A stretch of 8,701 nucleotides of DNA, taken from NCBI GenBank assembly GCA_964641945.1, contig CAZXLQ010000232.1:1-8701 (forward strand), written 5' to 3'. The notes beneath the pieces were generated by a model. The model made no database searches and was not told where the DNA came from. It saw only the letters and a program-made list of their open reading frames with translations. The first letter of the stretch is position 1, and each line of letters opens with the position of its first letter. Made by a program: the position numbers and the translations under genes. This DNA comes from JADIYM01 sp964641945 (GTDB taxonomy: Bacteria; Acidobacteriota; Blastocatellia; UBA7656; JADIYM01). Positions 1-6,733 of the stretch are shown in pieces.

Positions 1-72
1 TCTCAGCGTCTCTGCGTGCGAAGCTCTTCAGACGCTTCGCACACAGAGACGCTGAGACACGGAGACACAGAG
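1..72. repeat. Near-perfect inverted repeat followed by GAGAC-rich short repeats
   Basis: Positions 1-24 and 34-57 are reverse complements except for one position (15, C versus T in the other arm's complement, a G-U wobble in RNA), with a 9-nt loop at 25-33. The left arm starts at the window edge, so the stem may be longer. The right arm runs into degenerate repeats of the form GAGAC-GCT-GAGAC-AC-GGAGAC-AC-AGAG to about position 72. The element lies 26 nt beyond the stop codon of the minus-strand TPR gene, so its RNA would fold just after that gene and could protect or terminate the message, although no T-run follows. From memory, similar CTCTGTGTCTC-type repeats are dispersed in intergenic DNA of several high-GC soil bacteria; this needs a search. 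No coding potential is apparent. Confidence 0.85.
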
Positions 73-97
73 CGATGGACATGGTCCGGCCCGGATC

Positions 98-2290
98 TCA
101 CCCCCCTAGCAGCGGTACCGCCACCACACGGTTTCCGCCGGCGTGCTGCGCACTCGTCACGGCTCGTTCGATCGATTCGATGAGTGCAGCCGGCTGCGAC
201 ATTCGATACGGGAACGCCGTCGCGACGCCGAGGCTGATGGTGACTGCGCGGCCGTTCGGATGCGGGACGTCGAGGGCCTCGATGGCACGGCGCATCGCAT
301 CTGCGACGGCTCCCGCGCCTCCCGGATGCGTTTCCGGCAACAGTGCGAAGAACTCTTCACCGCCGTTGCTCGCCAGCAGTTGCCCGGCGCGGTGCAGCTC
401 ACCTTCGAGGGCCGACGCGACCATCTCCAGGCAGCGCAACGATGCGATCGGGCCCTCCGTGTCCTCGTACGTGGTGAAACGGTCGACGATGATCTTCACG
501 AGCGAGAGCGGTTTCGGCTCGCGCGACGCGCGGCGCCACTCCCACTCGAAGTACTTCTCGAACTCCTCGACGCTGAGAATGTCAGACAGCTTGACGGTCG
601 GCGCGTCGTGGGCTGCCTCGGTCTCGGGCGACATTGGCGGCATCGTGATCGGCCCGGTTCTTGCAGGCGCTGCAGGCTTCGCGATCTGGTTGAGCGTCGG
701 GTTGAGGTCGTAGGCCTCGAGCAGGAACTGGCGCGCCATCTCCGAATCACCGAGCTGCTCGTAGTGGCGCGCAATCTCCATGGCCTGCGCTGCGGCTTTC
801 TGGTGGTTCCCGCCGTCGAGGTAGAGCTGCTTGAGCTTGAGCCGTCCCTCGAGGTACGCCGGCTGTTGCGCGACGAGCTCCTCGAGCAATTTCAGTCGCG
901 CCTCGAGGAACTCGGGATGTTGCGAGACCATCTCCTCGAGCAGCTCGGTGCTGTAATCGCCATAACTGTCGTACGAGTCCTCGGAGGCCGCGGCGCGTGC
1001 CGCCGAGGACACGTCCGGGAGTTCCGCCTGGGCGTCGGCCCGGCGCTGGAGCTCGGCCGTGGCCGTCGCCGACTCGAAGCCTTCGGGGAACTGCTGCTCG
1101 TGTACTGCAGGCTGCTCGTCGTCGCCGATGCTGCGAAGCTGTTCCTGGTGATGGGCCGCGCGCTTCGGCTCGATTTCGATCAGCTGCCGCAGTGCAACGA
1201 CGGCCTCGGCGCGCATTCCCTGCGCCAGGGCGGCCTGCACCAGCGTGTTGAGCGTCGTGACGAGGTTTCGCCGTTCGCGAACGTTCTTGTAGATCCCGGA
1301 CAGGCGCTTGAGCGCCTGCACGTTTGAGGGATCCCGCTCGAGGATCGCCTTGAGCAGCGCGGTAGCCTTCTTCTTGTGCCGGCGCGCGATGACCACGTCG
1401 ATGCATCGGTCGATGATCGACATCGGCCTGTTCAGCTCACCGCGCTCGATGAACGCCCGGGCGACCTCGAGCAGATAGTCGTAACGAGAGTTGTCGAGCT
1501 TGAAGAGTCGGCTGAAGGTGGCTTCCGCCTTGTCGAGCTGGCCGGCGTTGAGGAATGTCCGACCGAGGATGATGATGAGGTCGATGTCGTTCGGGTCGAG
1601 CTCGAGAGACCTGGCAATGACTTCGAGCGCGGCGTTGACGTTGCCCTCCTGGGCGTAAGCCTCCGCAAGCGACTTGAGCGTCGCCTTCGAATCAGGTTTG
1701 AGCTCGAGCGCGTGGCGCAGATGGGCGATTCCCTCGGCCGCCGAACCGCGCCGGATGAGCTCGGCACCGACGCTGCGCAGCGCCTCGCAGGCCTCAGCCG
1801 GGAACCCCTCACGTTCGTAGGTCTCGGCGAGGCCGAGGCGCACCTTGAGGTTGCCGGGTTCGAGGTCGGCCGCCTTCTTGAGCATCTTCAACGCTTCGCG
1901 TATGCGGCCATTGCGCCGGTGGGCATCGGCGACGACCCCGTACATGTGAGCAGCTTCGCCGATCAGATTCTGGCGCGAGTAGAGATCCGCAAGTCGAAGC
2001 GCAACGACGTCGTTGTCGTGATCGAGCTTCAGGATCTTCTTGTACATGGCGATCGCCTTCACGCGATATCCGCCGGCCTCGAAGTTCTCGGCGACGTACT
2101 GATACTGGCGAATGGCCTCATCGTTGCGGCCAGTCCGTGCGTAGAGGTCGCCGACCGTGTTCGCGACCGTAAGGTCGGTCGAATCGGCGTCGAGCACCTT
2201 CCGGTACTCGTTGATCGCCGCATCGAACTTGCCCTGCTGGGCGTAGCGCTCGGCGGCCTTGAGGGTCTTGTCCTTGAGGGTCAGGTCCAT
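98..2290 (-). CDS. TPR-repeat protein with degenerate C-terminal GGDEF domain
   Basis: This 730-residue protein has a TPR superhelix (residues about 7-380), a low-complexity acidic linker (about 385-450), two further helical repeats (about 450-530), a Pro/Thr-rich hinge (538-565) and a GGDEF-type domain (about 566-726). TPR signatures include AERYAQQGKFDAAINEYRKV at 13-32 and repeats ending in LEPGN, LKPDS, LDPND and RDPSN. The last domain opens with the EWRRASRE-PLSL pattern of PleD-like diguanylate cyclases and contains GGEEF at 643-647 and TISLGVA at 684-690, but several metal- and GTP-binding positions are substituted (see findings). There is no signal peptide or membrane segment, so it is probably a cytoplasmic scaffold or sensor. 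I chose the ATG at 2290 because the TPR fold begins there; a GTG at 2335 would add 15 unlikely residues. No clear SD precedes either. It lies 233 nt downstream of the metalloenzyme gene on the same strand. Confidence 0.9.
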   Translation of the reverse strand: MDLTLKDKTLKAAERYAQQGKFDAAINEYRKVLDADSTDLTVANTVGDLYARTGRNDEAIRQYQYVAENFEAGGYRVKAIAMYKKILKLDHDNDVVALRLADLYSRQNLIGEAAHMYGVVADAHRRNGRIREALKMLKKAADLEPGNLKVRLGLAETYEREGFPAEACEALRSVGAELIRRGSAAEGIAHLRHALELKPDSKATLKSLAEAYAQEGNVNAALEVIARSLELDPNDIDLIIILGRTFLNAGQLDKAEATFSRLFKLDNSRYDYLLEVARAFIERGELNRPMSIIDRCIDVVIARRHKKKATALLKAILERDPSNVQALKRLSGIYKNVRERRNLVTTLNTLVQAALAQGMRAEAVVALRQLIEIEPKRAAHHQEQLRSIGDDEQPAVHEQQFPEGFESATATAELQRRADAQAELPDVSSAARAAASEDSYDSYGDYSTELLEEMVSQHPEFLEARLKLLEELVAQQPAYLEGRLKLKQLYLDGGNHQKAAAQAMEIARHYEQLGDSEMARQFLLEAYDLNPTLNQIAKPAAPARTGPITMPPMSPETEAAHDAPTVKLSDILSVEEFEKYFEWEWRRASREPKPLSLVKIIVDRFTTYEDTEGPIASLRCLEMVASALEGELHRAGQLLASNGGEEFFALLPETHPGGAGAVADAMRRAIEALDVPHPNGRAVTISLGVATAFPYRMSQPAALIESIERAVTSAQHAGGNRVVAVPLLGG

Positions 2291-2523
2291 GAATTCGTCA
2301 GCGGGGAATGAGATCCGATCGCGTGCGCACGGCACAGGCGCGATCCAAACGGGAGGCAGGCTCCGGGTCCCGTTCGTGGCCGGTCAGGGGACGAAGTGAG
2401 CGAACGTTCCGACCGGACTCGTGGAGTAACACAGTTGCCGGAGCCGGTCAAACCGGGAACCCGGCAGCCGGTGATTCATGACGCGCGCCAGACGCACCAG
2501 TGCCGAGCGCAGTACCGCACGGG
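2291..2523. other. Intergenic region between metalloenzyme and TPR genes
   Basis: This 233-nt gap separates two minus-strand genes. It contains the palindromic stretch CCGGTCAAACCGG (2445-2457), which on the minus strand includes TTGACC, five of six matches to a -35 box. A poor -10 candidate, GTTACT (2425-2430), follows at about 15 nt. The palindrome could instead be a weak hairpin after the metalloenzyme gene, but no T-run follows it. I see no small gene or RNA here. Whether the TPR gene is read from its own promoter or by readthrough cannot be settled from the sequence. Confidence 0.5.
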
Positions 2524-3411
2524 TCAGGCTCCCTGGCGGCCCGTCCCGGTGGCAAGGGCCGCGACTGCCGGCGCGATGTCGCAGAGAGATCGAATACGGG
2601 CAGACACCTCGCCCGCCGCCGGACCCCAGACGGTCGTTGCTACAGGATTGAGCGTGTGAGAGCCACTCGAGAGATCCTCGAGATTGCCGTGATCGCTCGT
2701 CAGCAGAACGTGGTTGGTGTCGAGGTCCGTCGACGAAAGCAGCGCATCGAGGAACTCGTCGAGTTGGGCGATTCGGCTTCGCGCGGCAGCGAAGTCGACG
2801 TCGTGGCCGGCGGCGTCGGTGAGGAAGTATTCGAACGCGCAGAAGTCGACGCCGGCGGCAATGGTCGCGAGCCGCCGCCCGGCGTCGGCCGGAGTGATCT
2901 CCTCGACGTCGCATCCATAGGCGCGTAGGGAGGCGTTCGTGAATTCGTGATGGAGTGCCCGGCCAGAAGCGAGATCATCGAGCGTGCGAGGCGCGAGTCC
3001 AGCGGACTCGGCGGCGATGGCCGTGGCAGATACGGTGCGGACGCGCCGGCGCGCTATCGTCGATGGAGCAACGTTGGCGTGCGCTGTGCGCATGCCTCGG
3101 TCGGAGAGTGTGCGAAAGAGTGACGACGACTGGAGGAGGGGCCTGAGGCTGCCGCCGGGGAAGGCGCTGAGGTGACGCCCCAGGTGCGCCGCGGCGTTGA
3201 GGCCGGTGATGATAGTCGCCTGGCCTGTTGCGCTCTGCGGCAGACCTTCGACTCCGAGGAGTGTGTCGGTCACTGCCGTCGCTCCACGAAGCGCAGGCCG
3301 AAACACCTCATTCTCGAACACTGAGAAGAAGGGTGACTCGACACCGTCGAGCGGATTCTGCGGACCGCGGCGACCGATGCCGACGCCGTCCACGAAGACG
3401 AGAAGGACCAT
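2524..3411 (-). CDS. Alkaline-phosphatase-superfamily metalloenzyme, iPGM/phosphopentomutase-like
   Basis: This 295-residue protein carries the full metal and nucleophile set of the superfamily that includes cofactor-independent phosphoglycerate mutase and phosphopentomutase. FVDGVGIG (6-13) supplies the first metal Asp (D8). GLPQSATGQA (56-65) carries the Ser/Thr that would be phosphorylated. TDAAGHDVDF (198-207) gives D199 and H203. TSDHGNLED (238-246) gives D240 and H241, and SHT (251-253) gives H252. It is far shorter than classical iPGM (about 510 residues) or archaeal iPGM (about 400) and has little room for the phosphotransferase insert domain, so glycolytic mutase activity is doubtful. 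It is probably a phosphohydrolase or phosphotransferase of unknown substrate. No signal peptide is seen. The ATG at 3411 fits because the core strand VLLVFVDG follows at once and a -10-like TACAAT lies 7 nt upstream. An ATG at 3444 (with GAGG 10 nt before it) would add 11 residues. It is divergent from the PQQ gene. Confidence 0.88.
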   Translation of the reverse strand: MVLLVFVDGVGIGRRGPQNPLDGVESPFFSVFENEVFRPALRGATAVTDTLLGVEGLPQSATGQATIITGLNAAAHLGRHLSAFPGGSLRPLLQSSSLFRTLSDRGMRTAHANVAPSTIARRRVRTVSATAIAAESAGLAPRTLDDLASGRALHHEFTNASLRAYGCDVEEITPADAGRRLATIAAGVDFCAFEYFLTDAAGHDVDFAAARSRIAQLDEFLDALLSSTDLDTNHVLLTSDHGNLEDLSSGSHTLNPVATTVWGPAAGEVSARIRSLCDIAPAVAALATGTGRQGA

Positions 3412-3418
3412 GCGGACT

Positions 3419-3424
3419 ATTGTA
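3419..3424 (-). promoter_or_regulatory. Candidate -10 box (TACAAT) for the metalloenzyme gene
   Basis: On the minus strand TACAAT (five of six matches to TATAAT) is followed by exactly 7 nt (AGTCCGC) and then the ATG at 3411. Normal spacing would put the transcription start at or next to the A of the start codon, giving a leaderless message. No good -35 box is present at 16-18 nt spacing. The assignment rests on the hexamer and on the same arrangement at the divergent gene. Confidence 0.45.
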
Positions 3425-3564
3425 TGCGTGGAGGCGATTCCCATGTGCGCCCAGCCTCGGATGCATCGTCGGCCAAGGCGACCCGAGCGCTACCGCGCCC
3501 GGTACTGATGCCACGGCGGCCGATCTGCGTGCCCCACCGAGTCGACGGCGCCGAGCACACAGAA

Positions 3565-3582
3565 CCGCGAGCGGTAGCGAGC
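3565..3582 (+). repeat. 18-nt dispersed repeat, copy 1
   Basis: CCGCGAGCGGTAGCGAGC occurs here and, inverted, at 8614-8631, both times in non-coding DNA upstream of a gene. The unit contains a direct repeat (GCGAGC-GGTA-GCGAGC) and a short palindrome (CCGC-GA-GCGG). Two exact 18-mers in 8.7 kb are not expected by chance, so a genome-wide interspersed repeat is likely. Confidence 0.7.
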
Positions 3583-3632
3583 AGGCCGGCGGGCGGACTC
3601 CCAATGCGCGCCACATCCCGACACCGCCCGGC

Positions 3633-3638
3633 TATACT
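3633..3638 (+). promoter_or_regulatory. Candidate -10 box (TATACT) for the PQQ-protein operon
   Basis: TATACT (five of six matches to TATAAT) is followed by 7 nt (GTGATTC) and the ATG at 3646. The expected transcription start is the A of the start codon, so the mRNA would be leaderless; consistent with this, there is no SD before the ATG. The -35 position at 17-nt spacing (GCCACA, 3610-3615) matches only the ACA half of the consensus. Confidence 0.55.
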
Positions 3639-3645
3639 GTGATTC

Positions 3646-5466
3646 ATGTTCGGACACGCAATTGTCTCGCGGGTGCGCGTGCCTTGCGTCCTCGCGCTCG
3701 TCCTCGCGCTCCTGGCCGCATCCAGTGGGGCGCCCGCGCAGGCCAAGCCAGCCGCCGCCGACAACGCCTGGAGCGCCGAGTTCCCCTCGGACGTCCGGTT
3801 CTCGCTCCTCCTCGACGGCGACACGCTGGCCGTCGCCGGCGCCAAGGGAGTCCGCGTGCTCGATTCGTCGACTGGCCGGTCGATATGGCGTGAAGATGGG
3901 TGGACCGTCCATTCCGACGACCTGCTCGCCGTTCCCGGTGCAGGACTGCTGCTCGTCAATCGCGATGGCGGCGGCGACTTTGGCGACAAGGAGTCGCGCG
4001 TCGTGGCCATCGATCTTCGGTCCGGGGCGCGCCGCTGGGAATCGAAGACGCTCAAGGGCAAGGGCATGCACGCGGTCACCGACCCGTCGTCCTCGTTCCT
4101 GCTGCTCGTCACGGTAGCGAAGGCTCACGGTGACGATCAGGGATTCCTGGGCGGCGTGTTACCCGGAAAGGGCATCGGCGGCGGCTTCAGGCGCAAGCCA
4201 AAGCTCAACGCCATCGACATCGCCACCGGGAAAATCGTATGGAGCCGCGACTTCGACTCGGACGTCCTGCTTTCGCCGTCGCTCGAGGGTGCGATAGCCC
4301 GGGACGACCAGAAGGCGAAGGACGAAGACGGCGATCAGTCCTTCGACCTGGGCCGGTATCGACCGCCCGCAGTCGACGGCGCGGACGTATTCGTGACCTA
4401 CCGGGGACTGACGTGCTACGACGCAAGGACCGGCGAACGCCGATGGCGGCAGGAGTACGGCGTTCGCGAGGGTGATCTGGCGCTGTCGGACGCCGATCCC
4501 GTCATCGACAGGGACACCATATTCACATCGGGAGAAGGACGGATACGCGCGATAGATCGCGCAACCGGGGCCGCGATCTGGCGCTCTGACGACTTCGGGG
4601 TCGTGCCTGAACTCGCTGTGGACGATCGCGTGGTTTATGGCCGGCTCGGCGGCCGTTTCTACAACGTCGAGAACGGCGAATGGCAGTGGCGCGGCGACTA
4701 TGGCGCCGTCGCGCTCGACCGCGTCTCGGGAAAACAGCTCTGGCGCTACGGCGATGGCAATGACTCGGTGACGAATCTGGTCGTTGCGGGAGACCGTGTC
4801 TGGCTCGGCGATGAGGAGCGGCTCGTCGGGCTCGATCGGACTACAGGCAAGCGGGTGATTGCCGAGCGGCATCAGCTCGAGCGGCGTACGGTGTCGGCGA
4901 CGCTCAATGAGCTCGGCCAGGTCGTGCTCATCAGTGACGAGGAAACCGCCGCGTTCGATCCGTCGACTGGCAAACGGGTGTGGATCGTCCGCCACAAGCC
5001 CGCGGGCCCATCGGGGTGGAGACGATTCGCGGCGGGGCTGCTCATGACGACCGGCGCAGTGCTTACGGTGGCGTCGTACGCGACGGCCCACGTTCGCGGG
5101 CTCACCCCGGCGGTTCCATCGCCGGTGCTTCGAATCACCGGGCTGCCGAGCCGAAGGCTCTTCGACGCACAACCGATCGCGGATCGCGCAATCGCGGCCG
5201 CCGGCAAACGCGGCGGACGTGCGATCTGGAACGCGGGGTCGGGACTTCTCGGGACGACGCGTTTCGCTCACCTGACCGGCAATCATCAGTACTTCGTGAC
5301 GAAGCTGCCCGGTGCGAACCCCGCGCTCGCGGGCGTGAACCTGACGACGGGCGAAACCGACCGGTCGGTCGAACTGCCGGCGCGATCGCCGAACCTCCTC
5401 GTCGATGAAGTCAACCGGATAGTCGTGCAGTGGAACGGACGCCGCGTGACTGCCCGGCGCCTCTGA
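3646..5466 (+). CDS. Secreted PQQ-type beta-propeller repeat protein
   Basis: The 606-residue product starts with a basic n-region, a hydrophobic core (13-26) and an AQA-K site that suggests signal peptidase I cleavage after residue 33. There is no lipobox, so it is probably periplasmic or secreted. Blade motifs of the form xxxxDxxTGxxxW recur at about 69-81, 119-131, 187-199, 255-267, 300-312, 354-366, 393-405 (W replaced by I) and 434-446, which fits an eight-bladed propeller. A weaker ninth motif (VNLTTGE, 564-570) lies near the C-terminus. No catalytic residues of PQQ-dependent dehydrogenases are evident, so the fold is recognised but the function is not; a BamB-like scaffold or a binding role is possible. 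An unusual hydrophobic segment (461-482) follows the eighth motif. It is the first gene of a probable three-gene operon, and its start is supported by TATACT 7 nt upstream. Confidence 0.88.
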   Translation: MFGHAIVSRVRVPCVLALVLALLAASSGAPAQAKPAAADNAWSAEFPSDVRFSLLLDGDTLAVAGAKGVRVLDSSTGRSIWREDGWTVHSDDLLAVPGAGLLLVNRDGGGDFGDKESRVVAIDLRSGARRWESKTLKGKGMHAVTDPSSSFLLLVTVAKAHGDDQGFLGGVLPGKGIGGGFRRKPKLNAIDIATGKIVWSRDFDSDVLLSPSLEGAIARDDQKAKDEDGDQSFDLGRYRPPAVDGADVFVTYRGLTCYDARTGERRWRQEYGVREGDLALSDADPVIDRDTIFTSGEGRIRAIDRATGAAIWRSDDFGVVPELAVDDRVVYGRLGGRFYNVENGEWQWRGDYGAVALDRVSGKQLWRYGDGNDSVTNLVVAGDRVWLGDEERLVGLDRTTGKRVIAERHQLERRTVSATLNELGQVVLISDEETAAFDPSTGKRVWIVRHKPAGPSGWRRFAAGLLMTTGAVLTVASYATAHVRGLTPAVPSPVLRITGLPSRRLFDAQPIADRAIAAAGKRGGRAIWNAGSGLLGTTRFAHLTGNHQYFVTKLPGANPALAGVNLTTGETDRSVELPARSPNLLVDEVNRIVVQWNGRRVTARRL

Positions 5467-5497
5467 ACGGTCGCCCGCTTCGGTCGCCACGTGGTAC

Positions 5498-6727
5498 ATG
5501 TCGCCGACCATGCAGCCGACGATGACCGAACGACTCTACTTCGATCCCGATCACGCGCTCGCATTCAATGCGCGAGTGACACAGGTCGTCGAACACGACG
5601 GCCAGCCGGCCGTCCTGCTCGACCGGACAGCGTTCTATCCGACCGGCGGCGGGCAGCCTAACGACACGGGCCGCCTCGGTCGCGCCGAGGTTGTGGACGT
5701 CGTCGAGGAAGAGGAAGGCCGCATACTGCACGTCCTCGCAAGCCCGGATGTTGCCGTCGGTGACGAGGTCGCCTGCGAGGTGGATGCGGACCGGCGCCGC
5801 GACCACATGCAGCAGCACACTGGCCAGCACATCCTTTCGGCGGCGTTCGAGCACCTGTTCGACGCCGAAACGCGTGGCTTCCGGATGGGCGTCGAGTCGT
5901 CGGAGATCGACGTCGAGCTCGAAGACCCGACCGATGCCCGGATAACGGAAGTCGAGTCTCTCGCGAACTCCGTCGTCTTCTCGGACCTGCCACTGCGCAT
6001 CCACACCGTGGATCGGGAGGGCGCCGCGCGCCTCCCACTGCGGAAACAGAGCGGGCGCGAAGGCACTCTGCGCATCATCGAGATCGACGGGTTCGACTGG
6101 TCGCCGTGCGGCGGAACCCACGCTCGACGCACGGGCGAAGTAGGCCTGATCGCCGTCACGAGCGTCGAACGCGCGAAGAAGATGGCGCGCGTGACGTTCG
6201 TCTGCGGAGGACGCGCGCTCGCGGATTACCGACGGGCACACCGGACGGCGCTCGAGACCGCGCGGGTATTCAGCACGGGTCGGGACGATGCGCCGCCGCT
6301 CGTCGGGCGGCTCGTCGAAGAGAACAAGGCGCTCAAGCGGCGTGTTCGCGAACTGTCTGAAATTGCGTCGGAGGTCGAGGGTCGTCGATTGTACGAGGGT
6401 GCCGAATCCTGTGAGGGCTTCAGACTCGTGGTCGTTCGATTCGACGGCCGGTCGGCCGACGAGCTCCGGCTGCTGGCCCACAAGGTCGTCGCCGAAGGGC
6501 CGGCGGTTGTGTTGCTCGCATCCGATGAAGGCGGCGTGGCGCGGCTCGTTTTTGCCCGTAGTGACGGGGAATCGCTCGCAACGGTCGATTGCGGAAACCT
6601 GCTTCGGGCGGCTTGCGAGGCGGTGAACGGGCGCGGGGGCGGCAAACCCGACTTCGCTCAGGGCGGCGGGCCGAATGCGGCCGGCATCGACGCGGCGCTC
6701 GCGGCTGCGAAGGCAATGGTCGGCTGA
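5498..6727 (+). CDS. alaX: Alanyl-tRNA editing protein AlaX, long form with DHHA1-like domain
   Basis: This stand-alone editing protein would hydrolyse wrongly attached Ser or Gly from tRNA-Ala in the cytoplasm. Numbered from the third Met (MTERLYF), it shows the conserved FYPTGGGQPNDTG loop (38-50), the zinc motif HTGQH (H99, H103) and CGGTH (C196, H200), which together form the editing-site metal centre. A charged helical stretch (about 262-290, likely coiled coil) follows, then a C-terminal region ending in GRGGGKPDFAQGGG (370-383), the glycine-rich signature of the AlaRS C-Ala/DHHA1 domain. The catalytic aminoacylation domain of AlaRS is absent, and the roughly 400 residues fit AlaX-L. 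Three in-frame ATGs at 5498, 5510 and 5522 are possible starts; 5522 best fits the family N-terminus, and none has an SD. The 31-nt gap from the PQQ gene and the 6-nt gap to the asparaginase gene suggest cotranscription. Confidence 0.93.
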   Translation: MSPTMQPTMTERLYFDPDHALAFNARVTQVVEHDGQPAVLLDRTAFYPTGGGQPNDTGRLGRAEVVDVVEEEEGRILHVLASPDVAVGDEVACEVDADRRRDHMQQHTGQHILSAAFEHLFDAETRGFRMGVESSEIDVELEDPTDARITEVESLANSVVFSDLPLRIHTVDREGAARLPLRKQSGREGTLRIIEIDGFDWSPCGGTHARRTGEVGLIAVTSVERAKKMARVTFVCGGRALADYRRAHRTALETARVFSTGRDDAPPLVGRLVEENKALKRRVRELSEIASEVEGRRLYEGAESCEGFRLVVVRFDGRSADELRLLAHKVVAEGPAVVLLASDEGGVARLVFARSDGESLATVDCGNLLRAACEAVNGRGGGKPDFAQGGGPNAAGIDAALAAAKAMVG

Positions 6728-6733
6728 ACGGCA

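Larger units (their letters stand above)
3412..3645. other. Divergent intergenic region, metalloenzyme / PQQ protein
   Basis: These 234 nt separate two divergently transcribed genes. The region holds a -10-like hexamer at each end and one copy of an 18-nt repeat at 3565-3582. No convincing ORF, RNA gene or operator palindrome was found in the rest. Confidence 0.6.

Noticed and set aside
143..2311. Two long plus-strand open frames (143-1327 and 1376-2311) across the TPR gene
   Set aside because: Both are Glu/Leu/Arg-rich mirror images of the TPR helices; the minus strand carries recognisable TPR and GGDEF motifs.
2384..2914. Minus-strand frame extending past the metalloenzyme stop, as if a frameshifted C-terminus
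   Set aside because: The metalloenzyme already contains its last metal motif (SHT) and ends naturally; the other frame has no family similarity that I can see.
5468..5488. Direct repeat CGGTCGCC (5468-5475 and 5481-5488) between the PQQ and alaX genes
   Set aside because: Only 8 nt, common words in this GC-rich DNA, no promoter or operator context.
4159..5511. Minus-strand open frame (450 codons) antisense to the PQQ protein
   Set aside because: No domain, no signal and atypical charged composition; the plus strand encodes clear propeller blades.
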